Below are positions 27,051 to 34,462 of a stretch of 64,000 nt of DNA, in pieces. The notes beneath the pieces are model-generated. The model worked only from the letters and a program-made list of their open reading frames with translations. It did not search any database and was not told the origin of the DNA. The first letter of the stretch is position 1, and the number at the start of each line of letters is the position of its first letter. This DNA is from Neobacillus driksii (GTDB lineage Bacteria > Bacillota > Bacilli > Bacillales > Cytobacillaceae), in NCBI RefSeq assembly GCF_013409995.1, contig NZ_JACCBX010000001.1, forward strand, positions 618,932 to 682,931, read 5' to 3'. The position numbers were made by a program, and so were the translations under genes.

Positions 27051-27290
27051 ATGTTAGCAGTAGCCGAGATTAAATATATCAGACATGAAGTTAACATAAT
27101 CAGATGTAGTAAAAAGGACTGGAAGAGATCCAAGAACGATAAAGAAGTATGCAGAAATGGAGGATTTCAACCAAAAGCCAAAGAAAAAGCAAACAAGGGT
27201 AGCTCCGGTATTAGGACCTGTAAAGGCAATCCTGGATGAATAGATTAAGGAGGATAGAAACCATCTTCTCCGATGTCATTTGATCCGTAG
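27051..27290 (+). pseudogene. IS21-family istA relic, N-terminal part
   Basis: An ATG with GGAGG upstream starts 'MLAVAEIKYIRHEVN'; after a frameshift the sequence continues 'VKRTGRDPRTIKKYAEMEDF' and 'VAPVLGPVKAILDE', then a TAG. This is the N-terminal HTH region of IstA. The central istA piece is upstream at 23562, the wrong way round for one simply interrupted gene on the + strand. Two separate copies or a rearrangement must be assumed. Confidence 0.7.
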
Positions 27291-27424
27291 TTGGTTATAA
27301 CATGCATATCATATCCAAAGAGGCTTCTTCGAATTGTACCATGAATTCCTTTTAGATCCGATGCCGCTTCTCTACCTCTTGCTATGTTGACAAAGGCTCG
27401 TACAATTCTATTTGCCAAAGCCCA
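27251..27424 (-). pseudogene. Unrecognised coding fragment downstream of the VanZ-like gene
   Basis: On the minus strand a 57-codon open stretch reads 'IVRAFVNIARGREAASDLKG', 'IHGTIRRSLFGYDMHVI', 'TNYGSNDIGEDGFYPP' and then stops. It overlaps the end of the VanZ-like gene in another frame and has no start codon of its own that fits. The composition looks like real protein, so it is probably the C-terminal remnant of a lost gene. I cannot name the family. Confidence 0.35.
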
Positions 27425-27825
27425 ATTATAATTTTTTTTGCTGTTTTTTGATAGTAGTTATAAAGAACTAAAAGTGAAAATGCTGCGAATGAGTCTAAGA
27501 GTACATCATTAAAAGACCCTGACCTTTCTGGAACTAAAGATTGATGGTATTCATCCCCAAGTGCATAAGTTGTTGTTATTACCCATGACAGCGCAATGTG
27601 TTTCCTTTTAAGAACTAGAAAAATTAAAATTGCTAACAATCCAAAAATACATATGTGAGCACCTTTACGAATAATTGTATTAAGCAATTCAGCTTGATTA
27701 TATTCTAGTCGAAGAATGTTTTGCAGAAGGGATAAGGTGTTTTCACCACTAAAAAAACTTAATGAAGTAAATCCAAAAATAATCGTACACCAGATTAATG
27801 TAAATGTGATAGAATTATCATTCAC
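27382..27825 (-). CDS. VanZ-like membrane protein
   Basis: A 147-aa protein with four hydrophobic helices. 'IIRKGAHICIFGLLAILIFL' and 'TTYALGDEYHQSLVPERSGS' with 'NDVLLDSFAAF' match the VanZ-like family (K-x-H, D-E-x-H-Q, G-R-x-x-x-x-D-V pattern). The family is linked to glycopeptide tolerance and lipid or wall metabolism but has no certain activity. The gene is divergent from the RiPP-like operon. The last ~15 residues overlap a relic in another frame and may be an artefact of a lost stop. Confidence 0.8.
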   Translation of the reverse strand: MNDNSITFTLIWCTIIFGFTSLSFFSGENTLSLLQNILRLEYNQAELLNTIIRKGAHICIFGLLAILIFLVLKRKHIALSWVITTTYALGDEYHQSLVPERSGSFNDVLLDSFAAFSLLVLYNYYQKTAKKIIIGLWQIELYEPLST

Positions 27826-28236
27826 TTTTTTATACCCAGTAGTTCAAAAATTTTATCCATTTCAAAACCCCTTAAAAATAATTTATAATAAAACGTTCTC
27901 TAATGGGAAATTAAATTCCTTCTTTATTTAAAATGTTTAATCAATAAAGTTTTGCAGTTTCTTAAGAAAAACGTGCTCAGTTTCAATATAGTCTTTCTGA
28001 TTCAAGTGTAAATCTTCATAATGAGTCTAGTTAACCGTATTAATAAAATTAATGTTTTAAGTTTCACTTAATAATTATGGATATTTAATTATTAGTCATT
28101 TATTGTCGAAAATTTGTTCTTTAAAAAGAACGTATTGTTATTTATAATTAACTTATTGGTCGATGTTCACTAATGATTTTTGAATTATTACTCTGTATAT
28201 CGACTCAAATTATAGTAAAGGTTGGAGATTATTGTT
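27826..28236. other. Divergent gap between VanZ-like and precursor genes
   Basis: About 410 very AT-rich bases. On the minus strand 27942-28030 encodes a 28-residue tail ending 'EHVFLKKLQNFID' and a stop, with no start, probably another remnant. A possible -10 (TATAGT, 28211-28216) lies 21 bases before the precursor ATG, but no convincing -35 is visible. No RNA structure was recognised. Confidence 0.3.
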
Positions 28237-28422
28237 ATGAAAAAAATAAGTTATGTTAGTCCGAAGATTTTGAGCCATAGTCCAATACGATTTGAAACTT
28301 CTCAAAGCTGGAATAAAGGGAGAGGGCCAATTTCTGGAGATCCAGGTAAGAGTGATGGAGATAAATATCCACATGATCCGTTTGAACCAAAAAAACCGCA
28401 GCCACCTAAAAAAGGAAAATAA
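28237..28422 (+). CDS. Candidate RiPP precursor peptide, Pro/Lys/Gly-rich
   Basis: A 61-aa peptide, ATG at 28237 with GGAGATT about 8 bases upstream. A TTG 15 bases upstream is in frame but lies in the RBS. The N-terminal part has Tyr6, Pro9, Ile11 and Thr21. This is the spacing of lasso leader peptides (Y-x2-P-x-L, and Thr at +15, the penultimate leader residue). The putative core from residue 23 is 'QSWNKGRGPISGDPGKSDG', then a tail ending 'KKPQPPKKGK'. It has no Asp or Glu at positions 7-9 of that core, so a normal lasso ring is not possible with this cleavage site. It starts a run of six same-strand genes: kinase, PqqD-like, exporter, nucleotidyltransferase, peptidase. Confidence 0.65.
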   Translation: MKKISYVSPKILSHSPIRFETSQSWNKGRGPISGDPGKSDGDKYPHDPFEPKKPQPPKKGK

Positions 28423-28473
28423 ATTATAAATAAAAAATATTAAAATAACTACCGTAAAACGAGGGAGTTAACC

Positions 28474-29256
28474 ATGGTTACACTATACAAGAAAATTGGC
28501 ACCCATAGTATTGAATTTAATATTGACCAACATCAAATTGTTGAATTTATTGAAAATAGTTTCTTTGATTTACATGATAAGAAGAGCAAAACCGATTTAA
28601 ATATAAAAATCGCACTTGGTTATGGTACACCATTTGTAGATTACAAAGTAAATATCTCAGAAGAAAATGGTAAAGTAATCTTTAAACGCTCCGATTACTT
28701 AATTCAAGCAGAACACAGTTACAGTTCAGTGAACATTTTTGTGAATAATGAACTGGCATTGAAACATGCACTTATGAATCTTTATAGTGCATACATTGTT
28801 TACCATAATTGGGGGTTACTAATTCATTCTTCTTGTGCTATTCAGGATGGTGAAGCACATATTTTTGCCGGTGAGTCGGGTGCAGGTAAATCTACTGTGG
28901 CAAGGCTATCTCAGCCTCGAGAGCTTCTTTCTGATGAAGCTACACTCGTTAAAATTACCCCTGATAAAATAACCATTATTAATTCTCCATTTAGGAGTGA
29001 ATTAACTGAAATTGGCTCATCAGAAATTGCACCTCTGAAAAGCATCCAAATTTTACATCAGTCAATTATAAATAAACGAGATACATTGAAAAAAGCAGAT
29101 GCTTTGGTTGACTTAATTGATAAAGTATTTTACTGGGCTCATACACCTGAGGAGACAAAAAATATAATAGGTTTGATGAGGCTATTAGTTGAAAGAGTTC
29201 CAACTTACAACCTTTATTTTAAAAAAGATGAGACATTCTGGGAGTTGATTTCATAA
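28474..29256 (+). CDS. HPr-kinase-like protein (RiPP-type, PadeK-like)
   Basis: A 260-aa protein with a P-loop 'FAGESGAGKSTVARL' near residue 130, then 'LLSDEATLVKI' and 'NSPFRSEL'. This is the short HPrK-type domain seen in paeninodin-like clusters, where the kinase phosphorylates a serine of the peptide. It lacks the N-terminal half of true HprK/P. It shares one base with the next start (TAATG), so it is co-translated with the PqqD-like protein. Candidate phosphate acceptors in the precursor are Ser22, Ser24, Ser33 and Ser39. Confidence 0.82.
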   Translation: MVTLYKKIGTHSIEFNIDQHQIVEFIENSFFDLHDKKSKTDLNIKIALGYGTPFVDYKVNISEENGKVIFKRSDYLIQAEHSYSSVNIFVNNELALKHALMNLYSAYIVYHNWGLLIHSSCAIQDGEAHIFAGESGAGKSTVARLSQPRELLSDEATLVKITPDKITIINSPFRSELTEIGSSEIAPLKSIQILHQSIINKRDTLKKADALVDLIDKVFYWAHTPEETKNIIGLMRLLVERVPTYNLYFKKDETFWELIS

Positions 29257-29522
29257 TGGTTGAATATATACGAAAGAGTACTTTTGAAACTGTCCACTTC
29301 GATGGGGAAGTAATAATTCTTAATACTGACAATTACACTTTAACAAAGTTAAATGAAACAGGTGGATTTTGCTGGTCTTTACTTAATGAATCACAGTCAG
29401 TAGAGTCTTTACGTGAATCAATCTTTCGACACTTTGAGACAGAAAATAATAATGTACAAGGAGATATAGAAGTCTTTCTTGAGGGTTTATTGGAGTGTGA
29501 TTTGATTAAAGTTATAGATTGA
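29256..29522 (+). CDS. PqqD-like RiPP recognition element (B1-type)
   Basis: An 88-aa PqqD-fold protein: 'GEVIILNTDNYTLTKLNETG' (the 'Y.LN..G' pattern), then 'CWSLLNESQSVESLRESI' and 'DIEVFLEGLLECDLI'. These small winged-helix domains bind leader peptides, in lasso systems through the Tyr and Pro positions seen in the precursor here. It is a free-standing protein, as B1 is in Firmicute lasso clusters. No B2 transglutaminase-like protease follows. Confidence 0.85.
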   Translation: MVEYIRKSTFETVHFDGEVIILNTDNYTLTKLNETGGFCWSLLNESQSVESLRESIFRHFETENNNVQGDIEVFLEGLLECDLIKVID

Positions 29523-29598
29523 CCTAGAAATTCTTTTAAAAAAATCATTATAAGTAGAGAAAGCTACATTTAAATTTTTTATATTTGGAGTGTCTCCT

Positions 29599-31410
29599 AT
29601 GTTGGTACAACTAAAGCAAAAAATGAACTGGTTAAAAAAGCAATATTTTAATATTAACGATATTAAAAAGACCTTTAAGTTCTTAAAACCGTTCATTTTA
29701 AAACAATGGAAGGCATATGTCATCCTTTTAACTTTATTAGGTTTTGATATATTTTTTACCATTACTTACGCTTGGTTCTTCGGGAATCTTACGGACGCAG
29801 CGATTCATGGGAGTTTCAGCCGGCTAAAAGAATTGATACCAATTGGTATTTTCCTTACTTTATTGAGTATTATATCTAATTATTGTGAAATTTACTTTGA
29901 AACGATTGCTTGCAACGGTTTGAAAAATCATTTGAAAGAATATTTGTTTGAACATATTCTTCGGATGCCTGCAGGTGAGACTTCTAATATTAGATCAGGG
30001 GACTTAATTTCTTATTTTAATAGTGATATTCATCACATAAATGGAGTGGTAGGTAGTAGTCTTATTAGCTTGATAAAACTTCCGCTTATTTACATTTCAG
30101 TCTTAATATATTTACTTCAAATTAATTGGTTGCTTTGTATCATAAGTGTCATAATTGCTCCCTTAGCAATTGGGGGAGGCACCTTTTTTGGTTTCCTTCT
30201 TAAAAAAAATGGTAGAAATCTAAATCAGCTTTATGTTGAGATTAATAGTACATTAAGTGAGGCATTTCATGGTTTTCAGGTTATTCGCTCATTTACGTTA
30301 GAAAAGAATATTTTTAGAGAATTCAAAATTAAAAATCAGAAATATTATAAACTCGAACTTGAAAATGCTAAGCTCCAGGGCTGGTATTATTCTGGAGGAT
30401 ACATAGTAAATTCAGTAGCATTTTTATTTAATCTTTGTTTAGGTGCTTACTTTGTAACTAAAGGTAGCCTTACAGTGGGGGCCCTTTTGATATTTACTAA
30501 CCTTGCTGGTCATCTGGTGTACCCTATGATGGGGCTTGCTGGACAGTGGGCAGGTTTTCAGAGATCTGTTACCGCAATTGAAAGATTAATTGATCTTCTT
30601 CAAAAACCTACAGCTTCCAATGATTTAGCTTCTTATACTCCTTCTTTATCAAATGTTAATTCTATTCAATTTCAAGATATTACTTTCAGTTATGATGAAC
30701 ACAAAAAAATATTTGAGAATTTTGACCTTGATATTCCTACTGGAAAAATTGTTGCGATCGTTGGCCCAAGTGGTGCTGGTAAAACAACACTCTTCAATCT
30801 TCTACAACAATTTTATAAACCACAATTCGGTAGGGTATTAATTAACGGAATTCCAACTGATGAACTTACTCTGTCTGAGTTAAGAAGTAGTATTGCGCAT
30901 GTACCACAAGAAACGTTTCTATTTGTTGGTTCAATTAAGGAAAATTTATTAATTGCTCGACCAGGTATTACAGAAACAGAAATGTTTAATGCAGCAAAAA
31001 ATGCAAATATTCATGAATTTATAAAATCTTTACCGAATGGTTATGACACTGAAATAGGTGAAAGAGGAATAAAATTGTCAGGGGGGCAAAAGCAGCGAAT
31101 AGCAATTGCTCGAGCTATTTTAAAAAATGCTCCTATTCTGCTACTTGATGAGGCAACATCAGCGCTTGACTCTCAAACTGAGTTCAGAGTTAAGGAAGCT
31201 TTGGAAAAATTGATAATTGGTAGAACAACACTAGTAATTGCACATAGACTATCAACTATTCAAAATGCAGACATGATAATTGTAATGAATGATGGAAAAA
31301 TTGAACAGATAGGGAAACATGAGACCCTAATTATACAAAATGGTTTGTACCAAAAACTTCATGGGACATGGGTCCAAGAAGAAAAATCTAACGCACAATC
31401 TCTTGTATAG
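29599..31410 (+). CDS. ABC exporter, fused membrane and ATPase domains
   Basis: A 603-aa type-I ABC half-exporter. Six membrane spans fill residues ~30-320. The nucleotide-binding domain has Walker A 'VGPSGAGKTTLFNLL', Q-loop 'VPQETFL', signature 'IKLSGGQKQRIAIA', Walker B 'ILLLDEATSALD' and the H-loop 'VIAHRLSTI'. There is no N-terminal C39 peptidase domain, so leader removal must be done elsewhere. The start is taken at the ATG 9 bases after GGAG (29587-29590). An in-frame GTG at 29590 overlaps that RBS. It should export and give immunity to the mature peptide. Confidence 0.9.
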   Translation: MLVQLKQKMNWLKKQYFNINDIKKTFKFLKPFILKQWKAYVILLTLLGFDIFFTITYAWFFGNLTDAAIHGSFSRLKELIPIGIFLTLLSIISNYCEIYFETIACNGLKNHLKEYLFEHILRMPAGETSNIRSGDLISYFNSDIHHINGVVGSSLISLIKLPLIYISVLIYLLQINWLLCIISVIIAPLAIGGGTFFGFLLKKNGRNLNQLYVEINSTLSEAFHGFQVIRSFTLEKNIFREFKIKNQKYYKLELENAKLQGWYYSGGYIVNSVAFLFNLCLGAYFVTKGSLTVGALLIFTNLAGHLVYPMMGLAGQWAGFQRSVTAIERLIDLLQKPTASNDLASYTPSLSNVNSIQFQDITFSYDEHKKIFENFDLDIPTGKIVAIVGPSGAGKTTLFNLLQQFYKPQFGRVLINGIPTDELTLSELRSSIAHVPQETFLFVGSIKENLLIARPGITETEMFNAAKNANIHEFIKSLPNGYDTEIGERGIKLSGGQKQRIAIARAILKNAPILLLDEATSALDSQTEFRVKEALEKLIIGRTTLVIAHRLSTIQNADMIIVMNDGKIEQIGKHETLIIQNGLYQKLHGTWVQEEKSNAQSLV

Positions 31411-31442
31411 GGGTAAATATATATATATAAGGAGTTATTCTC

Positions 31443-32486
31443 TTGAGCAGTAGATTAATTAGTGCAATTTATGATCCTTTTACATCATTACCAACAGAGG
31501 AAAATTTCTACAAAGAAGTACTTGCCGAACATGATTTTATTTCTGTTGCTCCACAAGTTTATCATTTATTAAATCAGCAGGGAAAGTTGGATCGAACGCC
31601 TTTATTTTTCCAAAATCAATTAAAGGAAAGGTTTAACAAGGCTTTCTATCAGAACCTCTTCATTAAAAATCAGACTAAAATGATTCTGGAGAAATTTGAG
31701 GAGTTAGAAATTAATGTTATTCCTTTGAAGGGGGTATTTTTTTCGGAAAAGTATTTTGGTCATTTAGGGGCTAGGGCAACCACGGACATAGATTTACTAA
31801 TCCATTTCGATGATATTCAAAAAGTGAGAGAAGTAGTTAAATCCTTGGGGTTTATCGTTGAGGAAAAAATGATTCGTAATCATTTTCATTGTAGTTTCAG
31901 TAAAGATATTCCTAGTTCTCCAGTTCCTTTAGTTGTGGAATTGCATTGGAATCTATTAAAAGAAAACACAGCTAATTTTGACATTAGAGAGGTTTGGAAT
32001 AATTCTAACTCAATTAATAACTCAAAATATATCAAGGAGCTTTCCAAGTACCATACTTTTTATTTTATGTGTCTTCATAGTTGGAGGCATAATTTCAATT
32101 CAATGAGGTATTATTTAGACATTGTTCAGTTGATCCATTCACTTTGTGAGGAAATTGACTACTTCAGATTAATTAATGATGGAGTCCAACATAAAACATC
32201 AAAAAGAATTATTAGAACGATATCTCTCGTTTACGAAGAGTTTCAACATTTGGATAGGATAAAGAAATTTGAATTGAAAAGGAAATTCATTGTTAAGAAA
32301 AGTGATTTGAAGGGTATTCGTAAATACGTTGATGTTATTGATTACCAATTCTTAAGTTACGATTCTGTTAAACATGGTTATAGAGAATTCTTGGTCTGGT
32401 TTAAAAATGAATGTTCAGTTGCAATCCACCATAAAATAAAAAATAAAGTTAGTTGGTTAAGACGTACCCGACCTTTTGGAAGTTGA
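31443..32486 (+). CDS. Nucleotidyltransferase-fold protein (RiPP-associated NTase family)
   Basis: A 347-aa protein with TTG start behind AAGGAG. 'VIPLKGVFFSEKYFGHLGAR' followed by 'TTDIDLLIHFDDIQ' gives the G-x-D-x-D style metal site of the uncharacterised nucleotidyltransferase family often found with paeninodin- and pseudomycoidin-type lasso genes. There it tailors the phosphorylated peptide. The C-terminal half is helical and basic. The actual group transferred is not known here. Confidence 0.8.
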   Translation: MSSRLISAIYDPFTSLPTEENFYKEVLAEHDFISVAPQVYHLLNQQGKLDRTPLFFQNQLKERFNKAFYQNLFIKNQTKMILEKFEELEINVIPLKGVFFSEKYFGHLGARATTDIDLLIHFDDIQKVREVVKSLGFIVEEKMIRNHFHCSFSKDIPSSPVPLVVELHWNLLKENTANFDIREVWNNSNSINNSKYIKELSKYHTFYFMCLHSWRHNFNSMRYYLDIVQLIHSLCEEIDYFRLINDGVQHKTSKRIIRTISLVYEEFQHLDRIKKFELKRKFIVKKSDLKGIRKYVDVIDYQFLSYDSVKHGYREFLVWFKNECSVAIHHKIKNKVSWLRRTRPFGS

Positions 32487-32673
32487 TTTAAAATAGTTAA
32501 GGACATAAAAATAGATTGAAAATGCTCAGTTTGAATTCTAGATTCACTAACAATCTAGACTTAATTGGGGTAAGAGAAGAACCCATGATGTAATTAGGTC
32601 ACAATAAATTGAAATTATTAGTAAAGAAAATGTTGGTTAAAACAGTTGAGATTTAAGAAATGTGGGTTAATTC

Positions 32674-33129
32674 ATGATATTCGATAAAAGTATTATTGAT
32701 TTGTTCAAAAATATTGTCCGTAAGGATGGGTTCATTGAACTTCCCTCCGTAGGATACAGTATGTTTCCTTTCATTCGAAAGGGTGATATTTGTCGGTTTG
32801 TACCATGTGATCCTCAAACATTAAAGAAGGGTGATGTTGTTCTATTCCACTCGGAATCAGGGCAGCTGATTGCACATCGTTTTTCTCATTCAAATATATT
32901 GGAAAACAGGAGATATTATTTCTTCAAAGGGGATACCAATTTAGGTTTTGATCAACCTGTAATGGATTACCATATTATAGGTAAACTAACAAGTATTCAG
33001 AGACTGAATAAGGGATTTAGTATTGAGAATCCCTTTTTCAAAAGATGGGGGAAACTTATGCTTGTAATGCCATTGATTTCAGGAATCCTTAGAAGATATT
33101 TGATTTGGCGAAGGCTGTTTCACTTTTAA
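32674..33129 (+). CDS. S24/S26 signal-peptidase-like protease
   Basis: A 151-aa protein. 'LPSVGYSMFPFIRKGDIC' holds the SxxP-type nucleophile Ser of the signal peptidase/LexA fold, 'LKKGDVVLFHSESG' and 'LIAHRFSHS' follow, and 'YYFFKGDTNLGFDQPV' is the typical late strand. A His (AHRF) stands where SipW-like S26B enzymes have their second catalytic residue. There is no N-terminal anchor, but a hydrophobic C-terminal stretch ('LMLVMPLISGIL') could associate with the membrane. With no C39 domain or B2 protease present, it is a candidate leader peptidase. It lies 190 bases after the nucleotidyltransferase; that gap holds no gene. Confidence 0.78.
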   Translation: MIFDKSIIDLFKNIVRKDGFIELPSVGYSMFPFIRKGDICRFVPCDPQTLKKGDVVLFHSESGQLIAHRFSHSNILENRRYYFFKGDTNLGFDQPVMDYHIIGKLTSIQRLNKGFSIENPFFKRWGKLMLVMPLISGILRRYLIWRRLFHF

Positions 33130-33179
33130 TTCTTTCTTTCACGGTGATTACTACTTTTTAATATTAGGTGATACACTCC

Positions 33180-33375
33180 CCATTTATTCCCCATATCTTG
33201 AAACGTTTCCTAAAATCGATCCTTCCATTTATCCTAAGAGGGGATCAGAGTTTATTTCGAGTATTATAACAGTTTAGGACAAGTAGACCCGCTTACCCTC
33301 CATGCTGGAACTCCTGTTGAACAGGGAGAAAAATGGGTAGTAACTCAATGGATGCGCCTGCGAGAAAGGGAGTGA
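33180..33375 (+). pseudogene. Prolyl-4-hydroxylase-like 2OG-Fe(II) oxygenase relic, C-terminal end
   Basis: One frame gives 'IYSPYLETFPKIDPSIYPKR', and the next frame 'VYFEYYNSLGQVDPLTLHAG', 'TPVEQGEKWVVTQWMRLRER' and a stop. The 'LHAGxPV..GEKW..T.W.R' block contains the distal iron-ligand His and the 2-oxoglutarate-binding Lys of bacterial P4H. Only the last ~65 residues remain and they are split by a frameshift. It lies directly after the RiPP-like genes, whose precursor is Pro-rich. That may be chance. Confidence 0.75.
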
Positions 33376-33692
33376 AACTTAATCAACCCCCCTATTAAAT
33401 AGGATATGATTCCTTTTAGTAGACAGTAAGAAACTATACTAATGTTCATTTGTTTGGTGATCTGTGAAAAAAATAAAAGGAACGTATAGGAGTCCTGAGA
33501 TGGGTCAAAAGCTAAAAAATTTTCTAAGGGTGGTAAAATGGGTAAATTTAAGAGGTGGCTGAGGAGAGAGTAATACTTGTCTCTTATTTGAACTAGACGA
33601 TATTCAACATTGAAATATACATATCGTTATACAAGAAAAGGATTTCAGGACTAGTAAAGGTGATTTTTTAGAATGATTCTTAATTAAAATAA
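33376..33692. other. Gene-free stretch before the DUF421 terminator
   Basis: About 310 bases with no supported gene. A short GTG frame at about 33463 starts 'VKKIKGTYRSPEM', which weakly recalls the start of an IS3 OrfA, but it breaks within ~30 codons. I see no promoter or RNA motif that can be supported. Confidence 0.3.
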
Positions 33693-33736
33693 TAGCCCAC
33701 GTAAGGAATTAGTTCCCTTACGTGGGCTAATTTATT
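33693..33736. terminator. Bidirectional terminator
   Basis: Arms TAGCCCACGTAAGG-AA (33693-33708) and TTCCCTTACGTGGGCTA (33713-33729) pair almost perfectly with a 4-base loop. A-rich sequence before and T-rich sequence after serve both strands. It ends the minus-strand DUF421 gene. Confidence 0.8.
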
Positions 33737-34436
33737 TATATAGGAAAACTTTTAGATTCATTTTAAGATCAATCGTAGCAAGTAAGACATTGTTAACATC
33801 CGTATGATGTTGGCTTTTTATGTTAGTAATTAGCCAATCCTCATTCTTATCGATCTGATTTAATTCCTGAACATTAATCCTGCCTTCTTTTATAATCGTT
33901 CTCGGTAGGTCAAATGGTTCTACTTTTAGGTTGTAGATTGCAGGTGTGATTGGCTCGTACTTTGGCTCTAAGAAAATAGAGATTTTTCCGTTTGATTCCC
34001 ATAAAGCTAACGCTACTTTACTAATATCCTCAATTTTTTCTACTCTTAACTCAGCTAATAAATGGTGAATCGTAATTTTTGCCTTTTTTAAGCCTTTATA
34101 CATGATTTCACCATTTTTTATAAGAGGAAATGGCGGTGGGTCTAGGAGCTTCTCAATAAAGGTAAACTTTAAAGTAATCCATAAACCTCCAGTGTATAAA
34201 ACAACCAATACAATGGTAGTAATCATCGAACCCTTCATTCCAAGTTTTTCATCTGATAACGGATGGGCGATAATATTTCCTAGAACCAATGCCATGACGA
34301 AATCAATCAATCGAAGTTGTGAAATTGCACGCTGTCCCATAAGTTTGGCAACAATCAGCAAAAATAAAAATCCAACTACAGCTCTTAGAATCCACTGTAT
34401 TGTAGTCAATGTTTCCTGGCTATGAAAGAAATCCAT
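33732..34436 (-). CDS. DUF421 (YetF-family) membrane protein
   Basis: A 234-aa protein with three N-terminal membrane helices containing 'LLIVAKLMGQRAISQLRLID' and 'VMALVLGNIIAHPLSD', then a cytoplasmic alpha/beta domain ('PPPFPLIKNGEIMYKGLKKA', 'LLAELRVEKIEDISKVALAL'). This is the YetF/YcaP pattern, seen several times in most Bacillus genomes, with links to spore membranes. The molecular function is unsettled. An AAGGATG RBS precedes the ATG. It follows the lactonase gene on the same strand with a 26-base gap. Confidence 0.88.
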   Translation of the reverse strand: MDFFHSQETLTTIQWILRAVVGFLFLLIVAKLMGQRAISQLRLIDFVMALVLGNIIAHPLSDEKLGMKGSMITTIVLVVLYTGGLWITLKFTFIEKLLDPPPFPLIKNGEIMYKGLKKAKITIHHLLAELRVEKIEDISKVALALWESNGKISIFLEPKYEPITPAIYNLKVEPFDLPRTIIKEGRINVQELNQIDKNEDWLITNIKSQHHTDVNNVLLATIDLKMNLKVFLYK

Positions 34437-34462
34437 CGTAATTCATCCTTAGATAGTAAGTT

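Noticed and set aside
27018..27239. 73-aa basic protein
   Set aside because: It is a frameshifted piece of istA; the family sequence continues in another frame.
28237..28422. Calling the small peptide a lasso peptide precursor outright
   Set aside because: Leader spacing fits, but there is no ring-forming acid at the right place and no cyclase or B2 gene in the window.
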